A DNA stretch of 64,000 nucleotides, taken from Thermoguttaceae bacterium (lineage in GTDB: Bacteria > Planctomycetota > Planctomycetia > Pirellulales > Thermoguttaceae). The notes beneath the pieces were generated by a model, which saw only the letters and a program-made list of their open reading frames with translations, ran no database searches and was not told the origin of the DNA. The position numbers were made by a program, and so were the translations under genes. Below are positions 36,433 to 44,985 of the stretch, piece by piece. The stretch is taken from positions 1 through 64,000 of the forward strand of contig JAFRAC010000001.1 of NCBI GenBank assembly GCA_017405595.1, given 5' to 3'. Every line of letters starts with the position of its first letter. Position 1 is the stretch's first letter.

Positions 36433-36441
36433 TGATATAAT
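36433..36441 (+). promoter_or_regulatory. Extended -10 promoter for the YchF-like GTPase gene
   Basis: TGATATAAT on the plus strand, with an A/T-rich -35 region (TTTTAA at 17 bp). Transcription would start near 36448, giving a leader of about 63 bases to the ATG at 36511 and ruling out an upstream start at 36448. The rest of the divergent spacer 36096-36430 is GC-rich and without other clear features. Confidence 0.5.
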
Positions 36442-36510
36442 TCAGGGGTGGAATTTTCGGCCGGAAGGGGCGGGAAAGCACGCGCTGAAAAACCAGAAAG
36501 ACAGGTTATT

Positions 36511-37542
36511 ATGAAAATCGGATTGGTCGGCTATCAGGGGAGCGGCAAATCGACTCTTTTCCAGTGGCTCGTCGGCCGCAAACCCGAAATGGACGGGAAG
36601 GGAACCGCGCTGGCCACCGCCCCGATTCCCGAACCGCGGGTCGAGGCGCTCTGCGAAATCTATCACCCGAAAAAGGTGACGTACGCCTCGCTGGAAATTG
36701 TTGACACTCCCGGACTTTCGCGCGATCAGGTCGGGAATGTTTCCCGTTTGGGGCATCTGCGCGAAGCCGATTATCTGGTCTGCGTTGTGCCGGTCTTCGA
36801 CGGGTCCGATGTGAAAAAGGAGATCGACGCCTTCCTGGAAGAGATGGTTCTCGCCGATCTCGAAATTGCAATCAACCGGCTCGAAAAGGTGCACGAACAG
36901 CAGAAACGCCATCTGCCGAAAGACCAGCTCGACAAGCTGGCGGTCGAAGAGGCGATTCTGCAGAAGGTCAAAACCGGACTCGAAGAGGGGCATCCGGTCA
37001 AGGCCGATGAAATGAACGAAGAGGAGTATAAGGCGACCCGGTCGTTCCGCTTCCTGACCGAAAAGAACCGGATGATCCTTGTCAACACCGGCGACGACGA
37101 AACCGACCACGCCTCTTACGAAAAATATTCGACCGCCGATGTGCCGGTGCGCGCCGTTTCGGTCGGTTTGGAGGTCGAACTGGCGCAGATGCCCGCCGAC
37201 GAGCGGAAATCGTTCCTCGATGAGATGGGCCTGACCTCGACCAGCCGCGACGAGTTCATCCGCCTGCTGATGGATTTTTCGGGGCAGATGGTCTTTCTGA
37301 CCGCCGGCGAAAAGGAAGTCCGCACCTGGCTGATGCGCAAAAACGGCACCGCCATCGAGGCGGCGGGCTGCATTCACACCGACTTCATCAAAAAGTTTAT
37401 CCGCGCCGAAGTGGTCGCCTGCGACGATCTGATCCGACTCGGCAGCGAACGCGAGGTCAAGGCCCAGGGGCTCAATCACCGCGAGCATAAAGATTACGTG
37501 GTGCAGGAAGGGGATGTTCTCCTCTTCCATATCAGCCAGTGA
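36511..37542 (+). CDS. YchF/Obg-related GTPase with C-terminal TGS (DUF933) domain
   Basis: A 343-residue P-loop protein. Walker A is GYQGSGKSTLF (residues about 7-17) in place of the usual YchF 'GLPNVGKSTLF', and the G3 region is IVDTPGLSRDQ. Coiled-coil helices follow (about 110-185), and the C-terminal TGS/DUF933 part (about 270-343) shows VFLTAGEKEVRTWLMRKNGTAIEAAGCIHTDFIKKFIRAEVV, very close to YchF. The nucleotide-specificity motif, NxxE in YchF, reads VNTGDDE. Canonical YchF is a ribosome-associated ATPase of about 363 residues; this looks like a divergent paralogue of the kind seen in Planctomycetes. An upstream in-frame start (36448) lies at the expected transcription start and is not used. 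Confidence 0.85.
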   Translation: MKIGLVGYQGSGKSTLFQWLVGRKPEMDGKGTALATAPIPEPRVEALCEIYHPKKVTYASLEIVDTPGLSRDQVGNVSRLGHLREADYLVCVVPVFDGSDVKKEIDAFLEEMVLADLEIAINRLEKVHEQQKRHLPKDQLDKLAVEEAILQKVKTGLEEGHPVKADEMNEEEYKATRSFRFLTEKNRMILVNTGDDETDHASYEKYSTADVPVRAVSVGLEVELAQMPADERKSFLDEMGLTSTSRDEFIRLLMDFSGQMVFLTAGEKEVRTWLMRKNGTAIEAAGCIHTDFIKKFIRAEVVACDDLIRLGSEREVKAQGLNHREHKDYVVQEGDVLLFHISQ

Positions 37543-37597
37543 CCGGCGCGCCGCAAACCGGTTTGTTTTTCCCGCTTAAAGAAAGTGTACCATACCG

Positions 37598-38179
37598 ATG
37601 GCTTCCCCCAGCGAAACACCCTCTTTCGGATATGTTCTCAGTGTGATTGCCGGCGACAAGCCGGGGATCGTTGCCGGTCTGAGCGAAGGAATCCTGCGGC
37701 TCGGCGGCAATATCGAATCGTGCAGTCAGGCGGTTCTCAGCGGGTTCTTCACCCTGATGATGACCCTCCGTTTCGAGACCGATTTTGAGCCGGACGTCCT
37801 GGCGGCGGAACTTCTCAAAGAGCGCGGGGTCGAAGAGTGCAGAATCTTCTGTTCCCGCACGAGCGCCCTGCCGGTCCGCCCGGTTCCCGAATCGAGCGTT
37901 TTCATCCTGACCGCTTTCGGCGAAGACCGGCCCGGCGTTGTCCGCGTCCTGGCGCGGGCGCTTGCCGACAAAGGAGTGAACATTACCGAGCTCTACGCCG
38001 AAAAAGAGGGGGACGGGCGCTTTGTCCTGATCGGCCAGGTCGAGGTCGATCCGAAAGACGATCCCCGTACGCTTCTGCTCGATTTGGAAGAGATCGGCGC
38101 GGAATACGGGTATACCGTCAAACTCCAGCATAAAAACATTTTTGTCGCCACCAACCAGCTTCGCCGGCCTTCCCTCTGA
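37598..38179 (+). CDS. Double ACT-domain protein (GcvR-like)
   Basis: A 193-residue protein made of two ACT domains, VLSVIAGDKPGIVAGLSEGILRLGGNIESC (about 12-90) and FILTAFGEDRPGVVRVLARALADKGVNITEL (about 105-180). Both have the glycine-rich D-[KR]-P-G-[IV]-V turn that binds small ligands such as amino acids. The layout is that of GcvR, a regulator of glycine cleavage, and of the UPF0237 proteins. The DUF711 gene follows after 33 bases, and ACT-plus-DUF711 pairs are a known conserved neighbourhood, so the two likely act together. The ligand is not evident. Confidence 0.85.
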   Translation: MASPSETPSFGYVLSVIAGDKPGIVAGLSEGILRLGGNIESCSQAVLSGFFTLMMTLRFETDFEPDVLAAELLKERGVEECRIFCSRTSALPVRPVPESSVFILTAFGEDRPGVVRVLARALADKGVNITELYAEKEGDGRFVLIGQVEVDPKDDPRTLLLDLEEIGAEYGYTVKLQHKNIFVATNQLRRPSL

Positions 38180-38212
38180 AAATCCCCCCCCTTGAACGAA
38201 GGGTTCCCCGCC

Positions 38213-39598
38213 ATGCTCCGTACCGAAGAAATCCTCTCGACGATCCGTATGCTTCACGCCGAACATCTCGACGTGCGCGCTGTTACACTGGCGCTCAACC
38301 TGAACGACTGCGCCGGTTCGAATCCCGACCAGCTCGTCAAAAAGGTTCATAATAAAATTCTCCGCTATGCCGGCCGGCTTGTGGAAATCTGCGATATGGT
38401 CGGCGCCAAATACGGCATTCCGGTCACCAACAAACGGATCGCCATCTCGCCGGCGTCGAACCTGCTTGCCGGACACGGGCCCGCCTGCGCGGTCGAACTG
38501 GCCGGCGCGCTCGACCGGGCAGCGAAAGACTGCCGCGTCGATTTCGTCGGCGGGTTCAGCGCGCTGGTGCAGAAGGGGATTTCCGAAGGGGACCGAGTTC
38601 TGCTGGACGCGCTTCCCGAAGTCCTTTCGCAGACCGACCGCGTCTGCGCTTCGGTCAATGCCGCCAGCCGGAAAGCGGGGATCAACATGGACGCGCTGGC
38701 CCGTCTGGGCGAAATCATTCCCGCGGTCGCCGAAGCCGACCGCGCCAGGCACGGGTTTGCCGCCGCCAAACTGGTCGTCTTCGCCAACATTCCCGAAGAC
38801 AACCCCTTCATGGCGGGTGCCTATATGGGGGCGGGGGAACCGGAAGTGACGGTGAATATCGGCGTTTCCGGGCCCGGCGTGGTCGATTCGGCGCTCAAGC
38901 GGCGGATCGCCTCGGCGCGGGAAGCCGGTCAGAAACTCACCCTGACCGATCTGGCCGAAGAGATCAAGCTTTCCAGTTTCCGTGTAACGCGCGTCGGCGA
39001 ATTGATCGGCCGCGAAGTTGCCGACATCCTCGGCATTCCGTTCGGCATTGTCGATCTTTCGCTGGCGCCGACCCCGACGATCGGCGACAGTATCGGCGAG
39101 ATTCTCAAAACGCTCGGCCTGGCGCGGATCGGCGCGCCCGGTTCGACGGCGGCGATCGCCATGCTCAACGACGCGGTCAAGAAAGGGGGGCTTTTCGCAT
39201 CGAGTTCGGTCGGCGGCCTGAGCGGCGCGTTCATTCCGGTCTCCGAAGACGCCGCCCTGGCCGACGCCGTGGCGCAGAAGCATCTTGTCCTTGAAAAGCT
39301 CGAGGCGATGACGAGCGTCTGCAGTGTCGGGCTCGATATGATCCTGATACCCGGCGACACGCCGCCGGCGACGATTTCGGCGGTCATGGCCGACGAAATG
39401 GCGATCGGCGTGATCAACAACAAGACCACCGCCACGCGTCTGGTTCCGGTACCGGGCGCCAAGGCGGGCGACCTTGTCCATTTCGGCGGGCTCTTCGGGC
39501 ACTCTCCCGTCTTAGAGGTGCGCAACGTCGGCGTGAGCGAAGAGTTCGTCCGGTTCGGCGGCCGGATTCCCGCTCCGCTCCAGTCGCTGGGGAACTGA
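38213..39598 (+). CDS. DUF711 (UPF0210) family protein
   Basis: A 461-residue DUF711 protein of unknown biochemical function. The ATG at 38213 (MLRTEEILSTIRMLHAEHLD) matches the family N-terminus 'I.ETI.Mi..e.lDiRt.TlGI'. Conserved blocks are VRAVTLALNLNDCA, RIAISPASNLL, VDFVGGFSALVQKG, PFMAGAYMGAGEPEVTVNIGVSGPGVV (nearly invariant in the family) and DLSLAPTPTIGDSIGEIL. Crystal structures of relatives show similarity to glycyl-radical enzyme folds, but no activity is established. A TTG at 38192 is less likely. It is paired with the ACT protein upstream; coaB starts 49 bases downstream. Confidence 0.92.
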   Translation: MLRTEEILSTIRMLHAEHLDVRAVTLALNLNDCAGSNPDQLVKKVHNKILRYAGRLVEICDMVGAKYGIPVTNKRIAISPASNLLAGHGPACAVELAGALDRAAKDCRVDFVGGFSALVQKGISEGDRVLLDALPEVLSQTDRVCASVNAASRKAGINMDALARLGEIIPAVAEADRARHGFAAAKLVVFANIPEDNPFMAGAYMGAGEPEVTVNIGVSGPGVVDSALKRRIASAREAGQKLTLTDLAEEIKLSSFRVTRVGELIGREVADILGIPFGIVDLSLAPTPTIGDSIGEILKTLGLARIGAPGSTAAIAMLNDAVKKGGLFASSSVGGLSGAFIPVSEDAALADAVAQKHLVLEKLEAMTSVCSVGLDMILIPGDTPPATISAVMADEMAIGVINNKTTATRLVPVPGAKAGDLVHFGGLFGHSPVLEVRNVGVSEEFVRFGGRIPAPLQSLGN

Positions 39599-39647
39599 GT
39601 TTTCTGCGCCGCGGCGGCGCGGCATTTTCATAAGGACGCAAACATCC

Positions 39648-40298
39648 ATGACCAAGTCGATTCTGATCACTTCCGGGCCGACCCGCGAATACCTCGATCC
39701 GGTCCGTTACATTTCGAACGCCTCGAGCGGGCGGATGGGGCGCGCGCTGGCCCAGGCGGCGCTCGATGCCGGTTACGCCGTGACGATCGTTTCCGGTCCG
39801 GTTGCCGTGGAATATCCGAAAGAGGCGCGGGTGATCCCGGTCGTCACGACCGAAGAGATGTACCGCGCGGCGGTCGAGATCTTTCCGGCCATGGCCGGCG
39901 CGATCGCTGCCGCCGCCCCCTGCGATTACCGGCCGACCCGCCGCGCTTCGTCGAAGCTGTCGAAAGACGTTTTAAGCCGGGGCGGCATCTTTTCCCTCGA
40001 ATTGGAAGAGACCCCCGATATCGCCGCGGCGTTGGGCGCGGTCAAGCGGCCCGGCCAATGGCTGATTCCGTTTGCCCTCGAAACCGAAAATCTTCGCGAG
40101 CGGGCGCTGGTTAAGCTCCGCGCGAAACGGGGCGACCTGATCCTTGTCAACAACCAGTCGGCGATCGGCGCAGGGGTGTCGCGCCTTGAAATCCTGGCTC
40201 CCGACGGCGGCGTGCTTGCTTCCCTTTCCGGCACGAAAGAGGCGATGGCCGCCGAACTGTTCCGCCTTATCGAAAAGCGGTTTTCTTCCCTCTCCTAG
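39648..40298 (+). CDS. coaB: Phosphopantothenoylcysteine synthetase (CoaB domain)
   Basis: Stand-alone CoaB (216 residues), which joins cysteine to 4'-phosphopantothenate in coenzyme A synthesis. Visible motifs: ILITSGPTREYLDPVRYISNASSGRMG (family 'vTsGGT.EpiDpVRfItN.SSGkmG'), AAAAPCDYRPTR (family 'AAVaDyrp'), the Lys of KLSKD for the acyl-nucleotide intermediate, and PFALETENLRERALVKLRAKRGDLILVNN (family 'GFaaET.n..e.A..Kl..K..D.iv.N'). In most bacteria CoaB is fused to CoaC; here the CoaC half must be encoded elsewhere. A terminator/attenuator structure follows. Confidence 0.92.
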   Translation: MTKSILITSGPTREYLDPVRYISNASSGRMGRALAQAALDAGYAVTIVSGPVAVEYPKEARVIPVVTTEEMYRAAVEIFPAMAGAIAAAAPCDYRPTRRASSKLSKDVLSRGGIFSLELEETPDIAAALGAVKRPGQWLIPFALETENLRERALVKLRAKRGDLILVNNQSAIGAGVSRLEILAPDGGVLASLSGTKEAMAAELFRLIEKRFSSLS

Positions 40299-40398
40299 CG
40301 CGCCGGACGGGGCGGGTCTCCCTTCCTTTCGCGCCGAAGCCGATTAAAATAGAGGAGGAGAGGTTTTCCCCCGAAAAGGGCGCTCTCTTTAAGACGCC

Positions 40399-40435
40399 GC
40401 GCGTGCCGGCCGGCATGCGCGTCCGGCCGTTTTTT
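40399..40435 (+). terminator. Terminator between coaB and valS, with an overlapping alternative hairpin
   Basis: CGGCCGG (40407-40413) and CCGGCCG (40423-40429) form a stem followed by TTTTTT (40430-40435), an intrinsic terminator. A second hairpin (GCGCGTGCC at 40399-40407 with GGCATGCGC at 40412-40420, one G-T pair) shares the 5' arm and would exclude it. The T-run ends 31 bases before the valS ATG, so the structure could end coaB transcription or attenuate valS. Confidence 0.7.
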
Positions 40436-40466
40436 GTTATATCCCCTTAGCCTGAAACCGCTGAAA

Positions 40467-43400
40467 ATGACGACACCGCAAGACCTCTTTAACGAACTGC
40501 CGAAACAATACGACCATCTTGCCGCACAGGAGCGCTGGTCGAAATATTGGGAAGAGAAAGGCTTCTTTCACAGTTCCCCGAATCCGGAAAAGAAACCGTA
40601 TTCGATCGTTATCCCGCCGCCGAACGTGACCGGCGCGCTCCATCTGGGGCACGCGCTCAATAACACCCTGCAGGATATCATGATCCGCATGAAGCGGATG
40701 CAGGGGTTCGAAACGCTCTGGGTGCCCGGTGTCGACCATGCGGGGATCTCCACCCAGGCCATCGTGGAAAAGCGCCTTTTCGAGCGGGAAAAGAAGACGC
40801 GGCACGATATCGGCCGCGAGGCTCTCGTTCAGAGAATCTGGGCCTGGAAAGATCAGTATCAGCAGCGGATCCTCAGCCAGCTTAAAGCGATGGGGTGCAG
40901 CTGCGACTGGACACGGACCCGCTTTACGCTCGACCCGGTCTGCGCCAAAGCGGTACGCCATTTCTTCTTCAAGCTGTTTTCCGACGGACTGATCTACCGC
41001 GGCAAACGGCTCGTGAACTGGGACACGCATCTGCAGACCGCCGTGAGCGACGACGAAGTCTTCCATGAATCGCTCGACGGGCATTTCTGGTACTTCAACT
41101 ATCCGGTGATTGACCCGAAACCGGGGGAACCGGAATTTGTCACGATCGCCACAACCCGGCCCGAAACGATGCTCGGCGATACTGCGGTGGCGGTTCATCC
41201 CGACCCGGCGAAAGAGTTTGACCGGATCGAAGCCGAACTGACCGAAAAGATTGCTTCTGGTCCCGAAAAGGAAAAAGCCGAACACCAGGCTGCGCTCGAC
41301 GCGCTCCGCGCCCGCCGCGAGAGCCTTCTGCCCCGTCTGGTCAGGCTCGCCGAAATGGCGGCCGACGGCCGGCGGGTGCGTCTGCCGCTGGTCGGGCGCG
41401 AAATCCCGCTGGTGCGCGACGTGTGGGCGAAGCCGGAACTCGGAACCGGCTGTGTAAAGATTACCCCCGCCCACGACCCGAACGACTACGAAGTCGGCAA
41501 GCGGCAGAATCTGCCGATGATCAACCTGCTGAACCGCGACGGCACTTACAACGAAAACGCCGGCCCCTATGCGGGTCTTCCGATCAAAAAAGTCCGCGAG
41601 GCGGTTCTGGCCGACCTCGAAAAAGAGGGCGCGCTCGAAAAGGTTGAAGACCGCGTTATCGAGATTTCGATGTCCGACCGTTCGAAGACCCCCATCGAAC
41701 CGTACCTGAACGACCAGTGGTTCGTGAAGATGGCCGACCTGGCGCAGACGGCGATGGATGCGGTCGAAAACGGTTCGGTCCGTATTACACCGTCCCGCTA
41801 TGCCAAGGGGTATCTCGACTGGCTCAGCGAAAAACGGGACTGGCCGATCGGCCGCCAGCTCTGGTGGGGGCACCGGATTCCGGTCTGGTATTGCAAAGAC
41901 GCTTCCGAAGAGGAACTCGCCGCCGCTTTCGCCGGCCGCAGCGATGTGGTCTGGCGTTACGATGCCGAAAAGAAAGAGTGGTGGATCTGCTCGCAGGAAG
42001 TCGATCTGGCAGGCGACGCGGTTCCCGGCCACACACTGACCCGCGAAGAGGACGTGCTCGACACGTGGTTCAGCTCGGCGCTCTGGCCTCACTCGGTTTT
42101 CGGCTGGCCCGACGACACTGCCGAACTTAAGTATTACTACCCGACAAACCTGCTCATTACCAGCCGCGACATCATCACCCTCTGGGTCGCGCGTATGGTT
42201 CTGGCGGGCTACTACAATACCGGCAAAAAGCCGTTCCCCGACGTCTTCATTCACCCGAAAATCCTCGATAAGTACGGCGAAGGAATGTCGAAATCGAAGG
42301 GAAACGGAATCGACCCGGTCTTTGTGATCGAAAAGTTCGGCGCCGACTCGCTCCGGTTCGCGATTGCGTATCTCACGACCGAAAGCCAGGACGTGCGGCT
42401 CGGTCTCGATTTCGAGTGCCCGCATTGCGGCGCGATTATCGAACAGACGAAGAAGAACCGCACCCTACCGAAAATCGCCTGCCCGAAATGCAAGGGCGAG
42501 TTCAAAACCCAGTGGGCGGAAACCGATGCCGACAAGGCGCTCCCCCCCGGCCCGATTGTGGGCGAACGGTTCGACGCGGCGCGCAACTTCTGCAACAAGC
42601 TCTGGAACGCTTCCCGCTTTGTGATGCTCAGCCTCGGCGATTTCGAGCCGCAGGAGGTCAAACCCGAAAACCTCCTCCTCGAAGACAAGTGGATTTTGAG
42701 CCGGCTGGCGGCGGTTATCCGTCAGGTTACCGAAACGCTTGAATCGTTCAAGTATTCCGAAGCCGCCCGTACGCTGTACGATTTCGCTTGGGACGAATAC
42801 TGCTCGTTCTACCTGGAAATTGTGAAAGCGCGGCTGAGCGATTCCGCCGATCCCGCAGCGAAAAACACGGTCCGTTCGATTCTGGTTACGGTTCTCGATG
42901 CCCTGCTGCGCCTGCTCCATCCGATGATCCCGTTTGTGACCGAAGAGGTCTGGCAGCGTCTCGCCGATTTCGCGCCGCGCCGCGGTCTGGTTCCCCATGC
43001 CGCCGCCGAAAGCGCGGCGGTCGCTCCCTGGCCGACCCTTGACGAGATTCCGCTGCCGGAACTGGCTGATGCCCGGTTCGCTTCCGAAATCGGCGAACAG
43101 TTCACGCAGTTCCAGGAACTGCTCCGCGCGATCCGCGATGTCCGTTCGCGCCAGAACATTCCGCCGAAAACCGAGATCGTCTGCGCGGTCAAGTGCGACG
43201 ACGCCGTGACCGAGCTGTTAAAGCCGATGCGTCCTTATTTCAGGTCGATGGCCGGCGCGGTTTGCGAGACGTGGGGTGCCGAAATCACTCCGCCCGCCCT
43301 TTCGGCGAGCGCGGTTGCCGGGAAGACCGAGGTCTACGTCGATATTGCCGAGCTGATCGATCTGGACGCCGAGATTGCGAAAAAGGAGAAGGAGATCGCC

Positions 43401-43568
43401 AAACTTGCCGGCCTTGTGAAGGCGAAAGAGGCGAAACTCGCCGGCAGCTTTGTCGAAAAGGCGCCTCCGGCGGTGGTCGAAAAGGAACGGGGCGTTCTGG
43501 CCGATCTGCAGACGCAGCTTGCCGCGAATCAGCTGACCCTTGACTCTCTCAAGGCGGCGAAAAAGTAA
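40467..43568 (+). CDS. valS: Valine--tRNA ligase
   Basis: Valyl-tRNA synthetase (1033 residues). The start at 40467 (MTTPQDLFNELPKQYD) is preferred over a TTG at 40434 that would lie inside the terminator T-run. HIGH motif: HLGHALNN (about 58-65), in the typical PPPNVTGALHLGHA block. The editing domain (about 200-390) includes TTRPETMLGDTAVAVHP. The KMSKS loop reads GMSKSKGN (about 611), with Gly for the first Lys. At about 650-678 there is an inserted zinc-ribbon-like unit with two CxxC pairs (CPHC and CPKC). The anticodon-binding domain (about 745-900) and a C-terminal coiled coil (DLDAEIAKKEKEIAKLAGLV, about 970-1030) complete the enzyme. tgt follows after 36 bases. Confidence 0.97.
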   Translation: MTTPQDLFNELPKQYDHLAAQERWSKYWEEKGFFHSSPNPEKKPYSIVIPPPNVTGALHLGHALNNTLQDIMIRMKRMQGFETLWVPGVDHAGISTQAIVEKRLFEREKKTRHDIGREALVQRIWAWKDQYQQRILSQLKAMGCSCDWTRTRFTLDPVCAKAVRHFFFKLFSDGLIYRGKRLVNWDTHLQTAVSDDEVFHESLDGHFWYFNYPVIDPKPGEPEFVTIATTRPETMLGDTAVAVHPDPAKEFDRIEAELTEKIASGPEKEKAEHQAALDALRARRESLLPRLVRLAEMAADGRRVRLPLVGREIPLVRDVWAKPELGTGCVKITPAHDPNDYEVGKRQNLPMINLLNRDGTYNENAGPYAGLPIKKVREAVLADLEKEGALEKVEDRVIEISMSDRSKTPIEPYLNDQWFVKMADLAQTAMDAVENGSVRITPSRYAKGYLDWLSEKRDWPIGRQLWWGHRIPVWYCKDASEEELAAAFAGRSDVVWRYDAEKKEWWICSQEVDLAGDAVPGHTLTREEDVLDTWFSSALWPHSVFGWPDDTAELKYYYPTNLLITSRDIITLWVARMVLAGYYNTGKKPFPDVFIHPKILDKYGEGMSKSKGNGIDPVFVIEKFGADSLRFAIAYLTTESQDVRLGLDFECPHCGAIIEQTKKNRTLPKIACPKCKGEFKTQWAETDADKALPPGPIVGERFDAARNFCNKLWNASRFVMLSLGDFEPQEVKPENLLLEDKWILSRLAAVIRQVTETLESFKYSEAARTLYDFAWDEYCSFYLEIVKARLSDSADPAAKNTVRSILVTVLDALLRLLHPMIPFVTEEVWQRLADFAPRRGLVPHAAAESAAVAPWPTLDEIPLPELADARFASEIGEQFTQFQELLRAIRDVRSRQNIPPKTEIVCAVKCDDAVTELLKPMRPYFRSMAGAVCETWGAEITPPALSASAVAGKTEVYVDIAELIDLDAEIAKKEKEIAKLAGLVKAKEAKLAGSFVEKAPPAVVEKERGVLADLQTQLAANQLTLDSLKAAKK

Positions 43569-43604
43569 CATCCCCCCACATCGTCAACGGCGGAGAATTG
43601 GTTC

Positions 43605-44738
43605 GTGCCCTTTGAATACACGCTTCTTCATCGCGACAGCGGCTGCGCCGCGCGGCGCGGCACGTTCAGCACATGCCGCGGCACGGTGCAGCTGCCGACC
43701 TTTATGCCGGTCGGCACCCGCGGCAGTGTGAAAGGGGTCGAACTGCGCCAATTGCAGGAGACCGGCGCCGAAATCGTTCTGGGGAACACGTATCATTTAA
43801 TGGTGCGGCCGGGCGAAAAGGTCGTTAAGGCGTTGGGCGGGCTGCACACCTTTACCGGCTGGGAAAAGCCGATGCTGACCGACAGCGGCGGGTTCCAGAT
43901 CTTTTCGCTGGCGCAGCTTTCGAAGATTACCGAAGAGGGAGCGGTTTTCCGTTCGCACATCGACGGCGCCAAATTTGAACTGACTCCGGAACGTTCGGTT
44001 CAGGTTCAGGAAGATCTCGATTCCGATATTGCGATGGTTCTCGACCATGTGGTCGGTCTGCCGAACACACGCAAGGTGGTCGAAGACGCGATGGCGCGTT
44101 CGATCCGCTGGGCGAAGCGGTGCAAAGACGTACACCGGCTCGAGACCCAGACGCAGTTCGCCATTGTTCAGGGCGGGCTCGAATACGACCTTCGGAAAAT
44201 CTGCGCCGAAGAGCTTGCCGCGCTCGATTTCGGCGGTTATGCGATCGGCGGTTTGAGTGTCGGCGAGCCGCCGCAGGCGATGTACGACTGTCTTGATGTG
44301 GTCACACCCGCGCTCCCCGAAAACAAGCCCCGTTATCTAATGGGGGTCGGCCGGCCGGAAGATATTCTCGAAGGGATTCGGCGCGGGGTCGATATGTTCG
44401 ACTGCGTCATGCCGAGCCGCAACGGCCGGAATGCGATGGCGTTTACCGACCAGGGGCCGAAACGGCTCCGAAACGCCTGTTACGAGCGCGATACCCGCCC
44501 GCTGGAAGAGGGATGTCCGTGTCCCGCATGCCGGCGTTCGCTCGGCTATCTGCGCCATCTGTTTATGACCGGCGAAATGCTCGGTCCGATTCTTTTAACG
44601 ATTCATAACCTGACCTATTATCAGCGCCTGATGGCGGACGCCCGCCGTGCGATCGAAGAGGACCGGTTTACCGGGTTCTGCGCCGAAAAATACGCCGGCT
44701 GGTCCGGTAGCACCGGCGGGCAATGTGACCCGTCGTAA
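43605..44738 (+). CDS. tgt: Queuine tRNA-ribosyltransferase (Tgt)
   Basis: tRNA-guanine transglycosylase (377 residues), which inserts preQ1 at position 34 of GUN-anticodon tRNAs. It starts at GTG with GGAG 9 bases upstream. Motifs: [12 protein letters not shown] (the active-site Asp and substrate loop), [20 protein letters not shown], the catalytic segment [17 protein letters not shown], and the zinc site [17 protein letters not shown] with a later His (LTIHNL). The final seven codons (GGQCDPS) and the stop codon fall inside the first unit of an 86-bp repeat, so the normal C-terminus appears to have been replaced or extended by the repeat. Confidence 0.97.
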   Translation: MPFEYTLLHRDSGCAARRGTFSTCRGTVQLPTFMPVGTRGSVKGVELRQLQETGAEIVLGNTYHLMVRPGEKVVKALGGLHTFTGWEKPMLTDSGGFQIFSLAQLSKITEEGAVFRSHIDGAKFELTPERSVQVQEDLDSDIAMVLDHVVGLPNTRKVVEDAMARSIRWAKRCKDVHRLETQTQFAIVQGGLEYDLRKICAEELAALDFGGYAIGGLSVGEPPQAMYDCLDVVTPALPENKPRYLMGVGRPEDILEGIRRGVDMFDCVMPSRNGRNAMAFTDQGPKRLRNACYERDTRPLEEGCPCPACRRSLGYLRHLFMTGEMLGPILLTIHNLTYYQRLMADARRAIEEDRFTGFCAEKYAGWSGSTGGQCDPS

Positions 44739-44958
44739 TATAAAGCTTGCCGGGCCGCTCGTTGGCGGCCGGTGAAGTACAAGCTTGTACCCCGAGCCGG
44801 GGCTGGCAAATTAACCCGTCGTAATTTAGAGCTAGCCGGGCCGCTCGCTGGCGGCCGAAAAGGTGCAAGCTTGAACTGCGGGCCGCGGCGGGCAATGTGA
44901 CCCGTCGTAATTTAAAGCTTGCCGGGCCGCACGTTGGCGGCTGAAGTTGTAATCTTGT
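44715..44958. repeat. Three tandem 86-bp repeats, palindromic, overlapping the end of tgt
   Basis: Units start at 44715, 44801 and 44887, with exact 86-base spacing; the shared core ACCCGTCGTAAT recurs at 44728, 44814 and 44900. The third unit fades out at about 44958. Each unit contains a GC-rich hairpin (CCGGGCCGC with GCGGCcgg) and AAGCTTG-type words. The first unit supplies the tgt stop codon (the TAA of CGTCGTAAT). Short open frames on the minus strand across the repeats encode a repeated RQRAAR-like peptide, but I regard them as non-coding. Confidence 0.85.
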
Positions 44959-44985
44959 CTTTCGGAAAATTCTAAAGGGATCGGG

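Noticed and set aside
40357..40466. T-box riboswitch upstream of valS
   Set aside because: The leader is too short and has no T-box consensus or specifier hairpin.
44715..44958. CRISPR array
   Set aside because: The repeats are directly adjacent 86-bp units with no unique spacers and no cas genes nearby.
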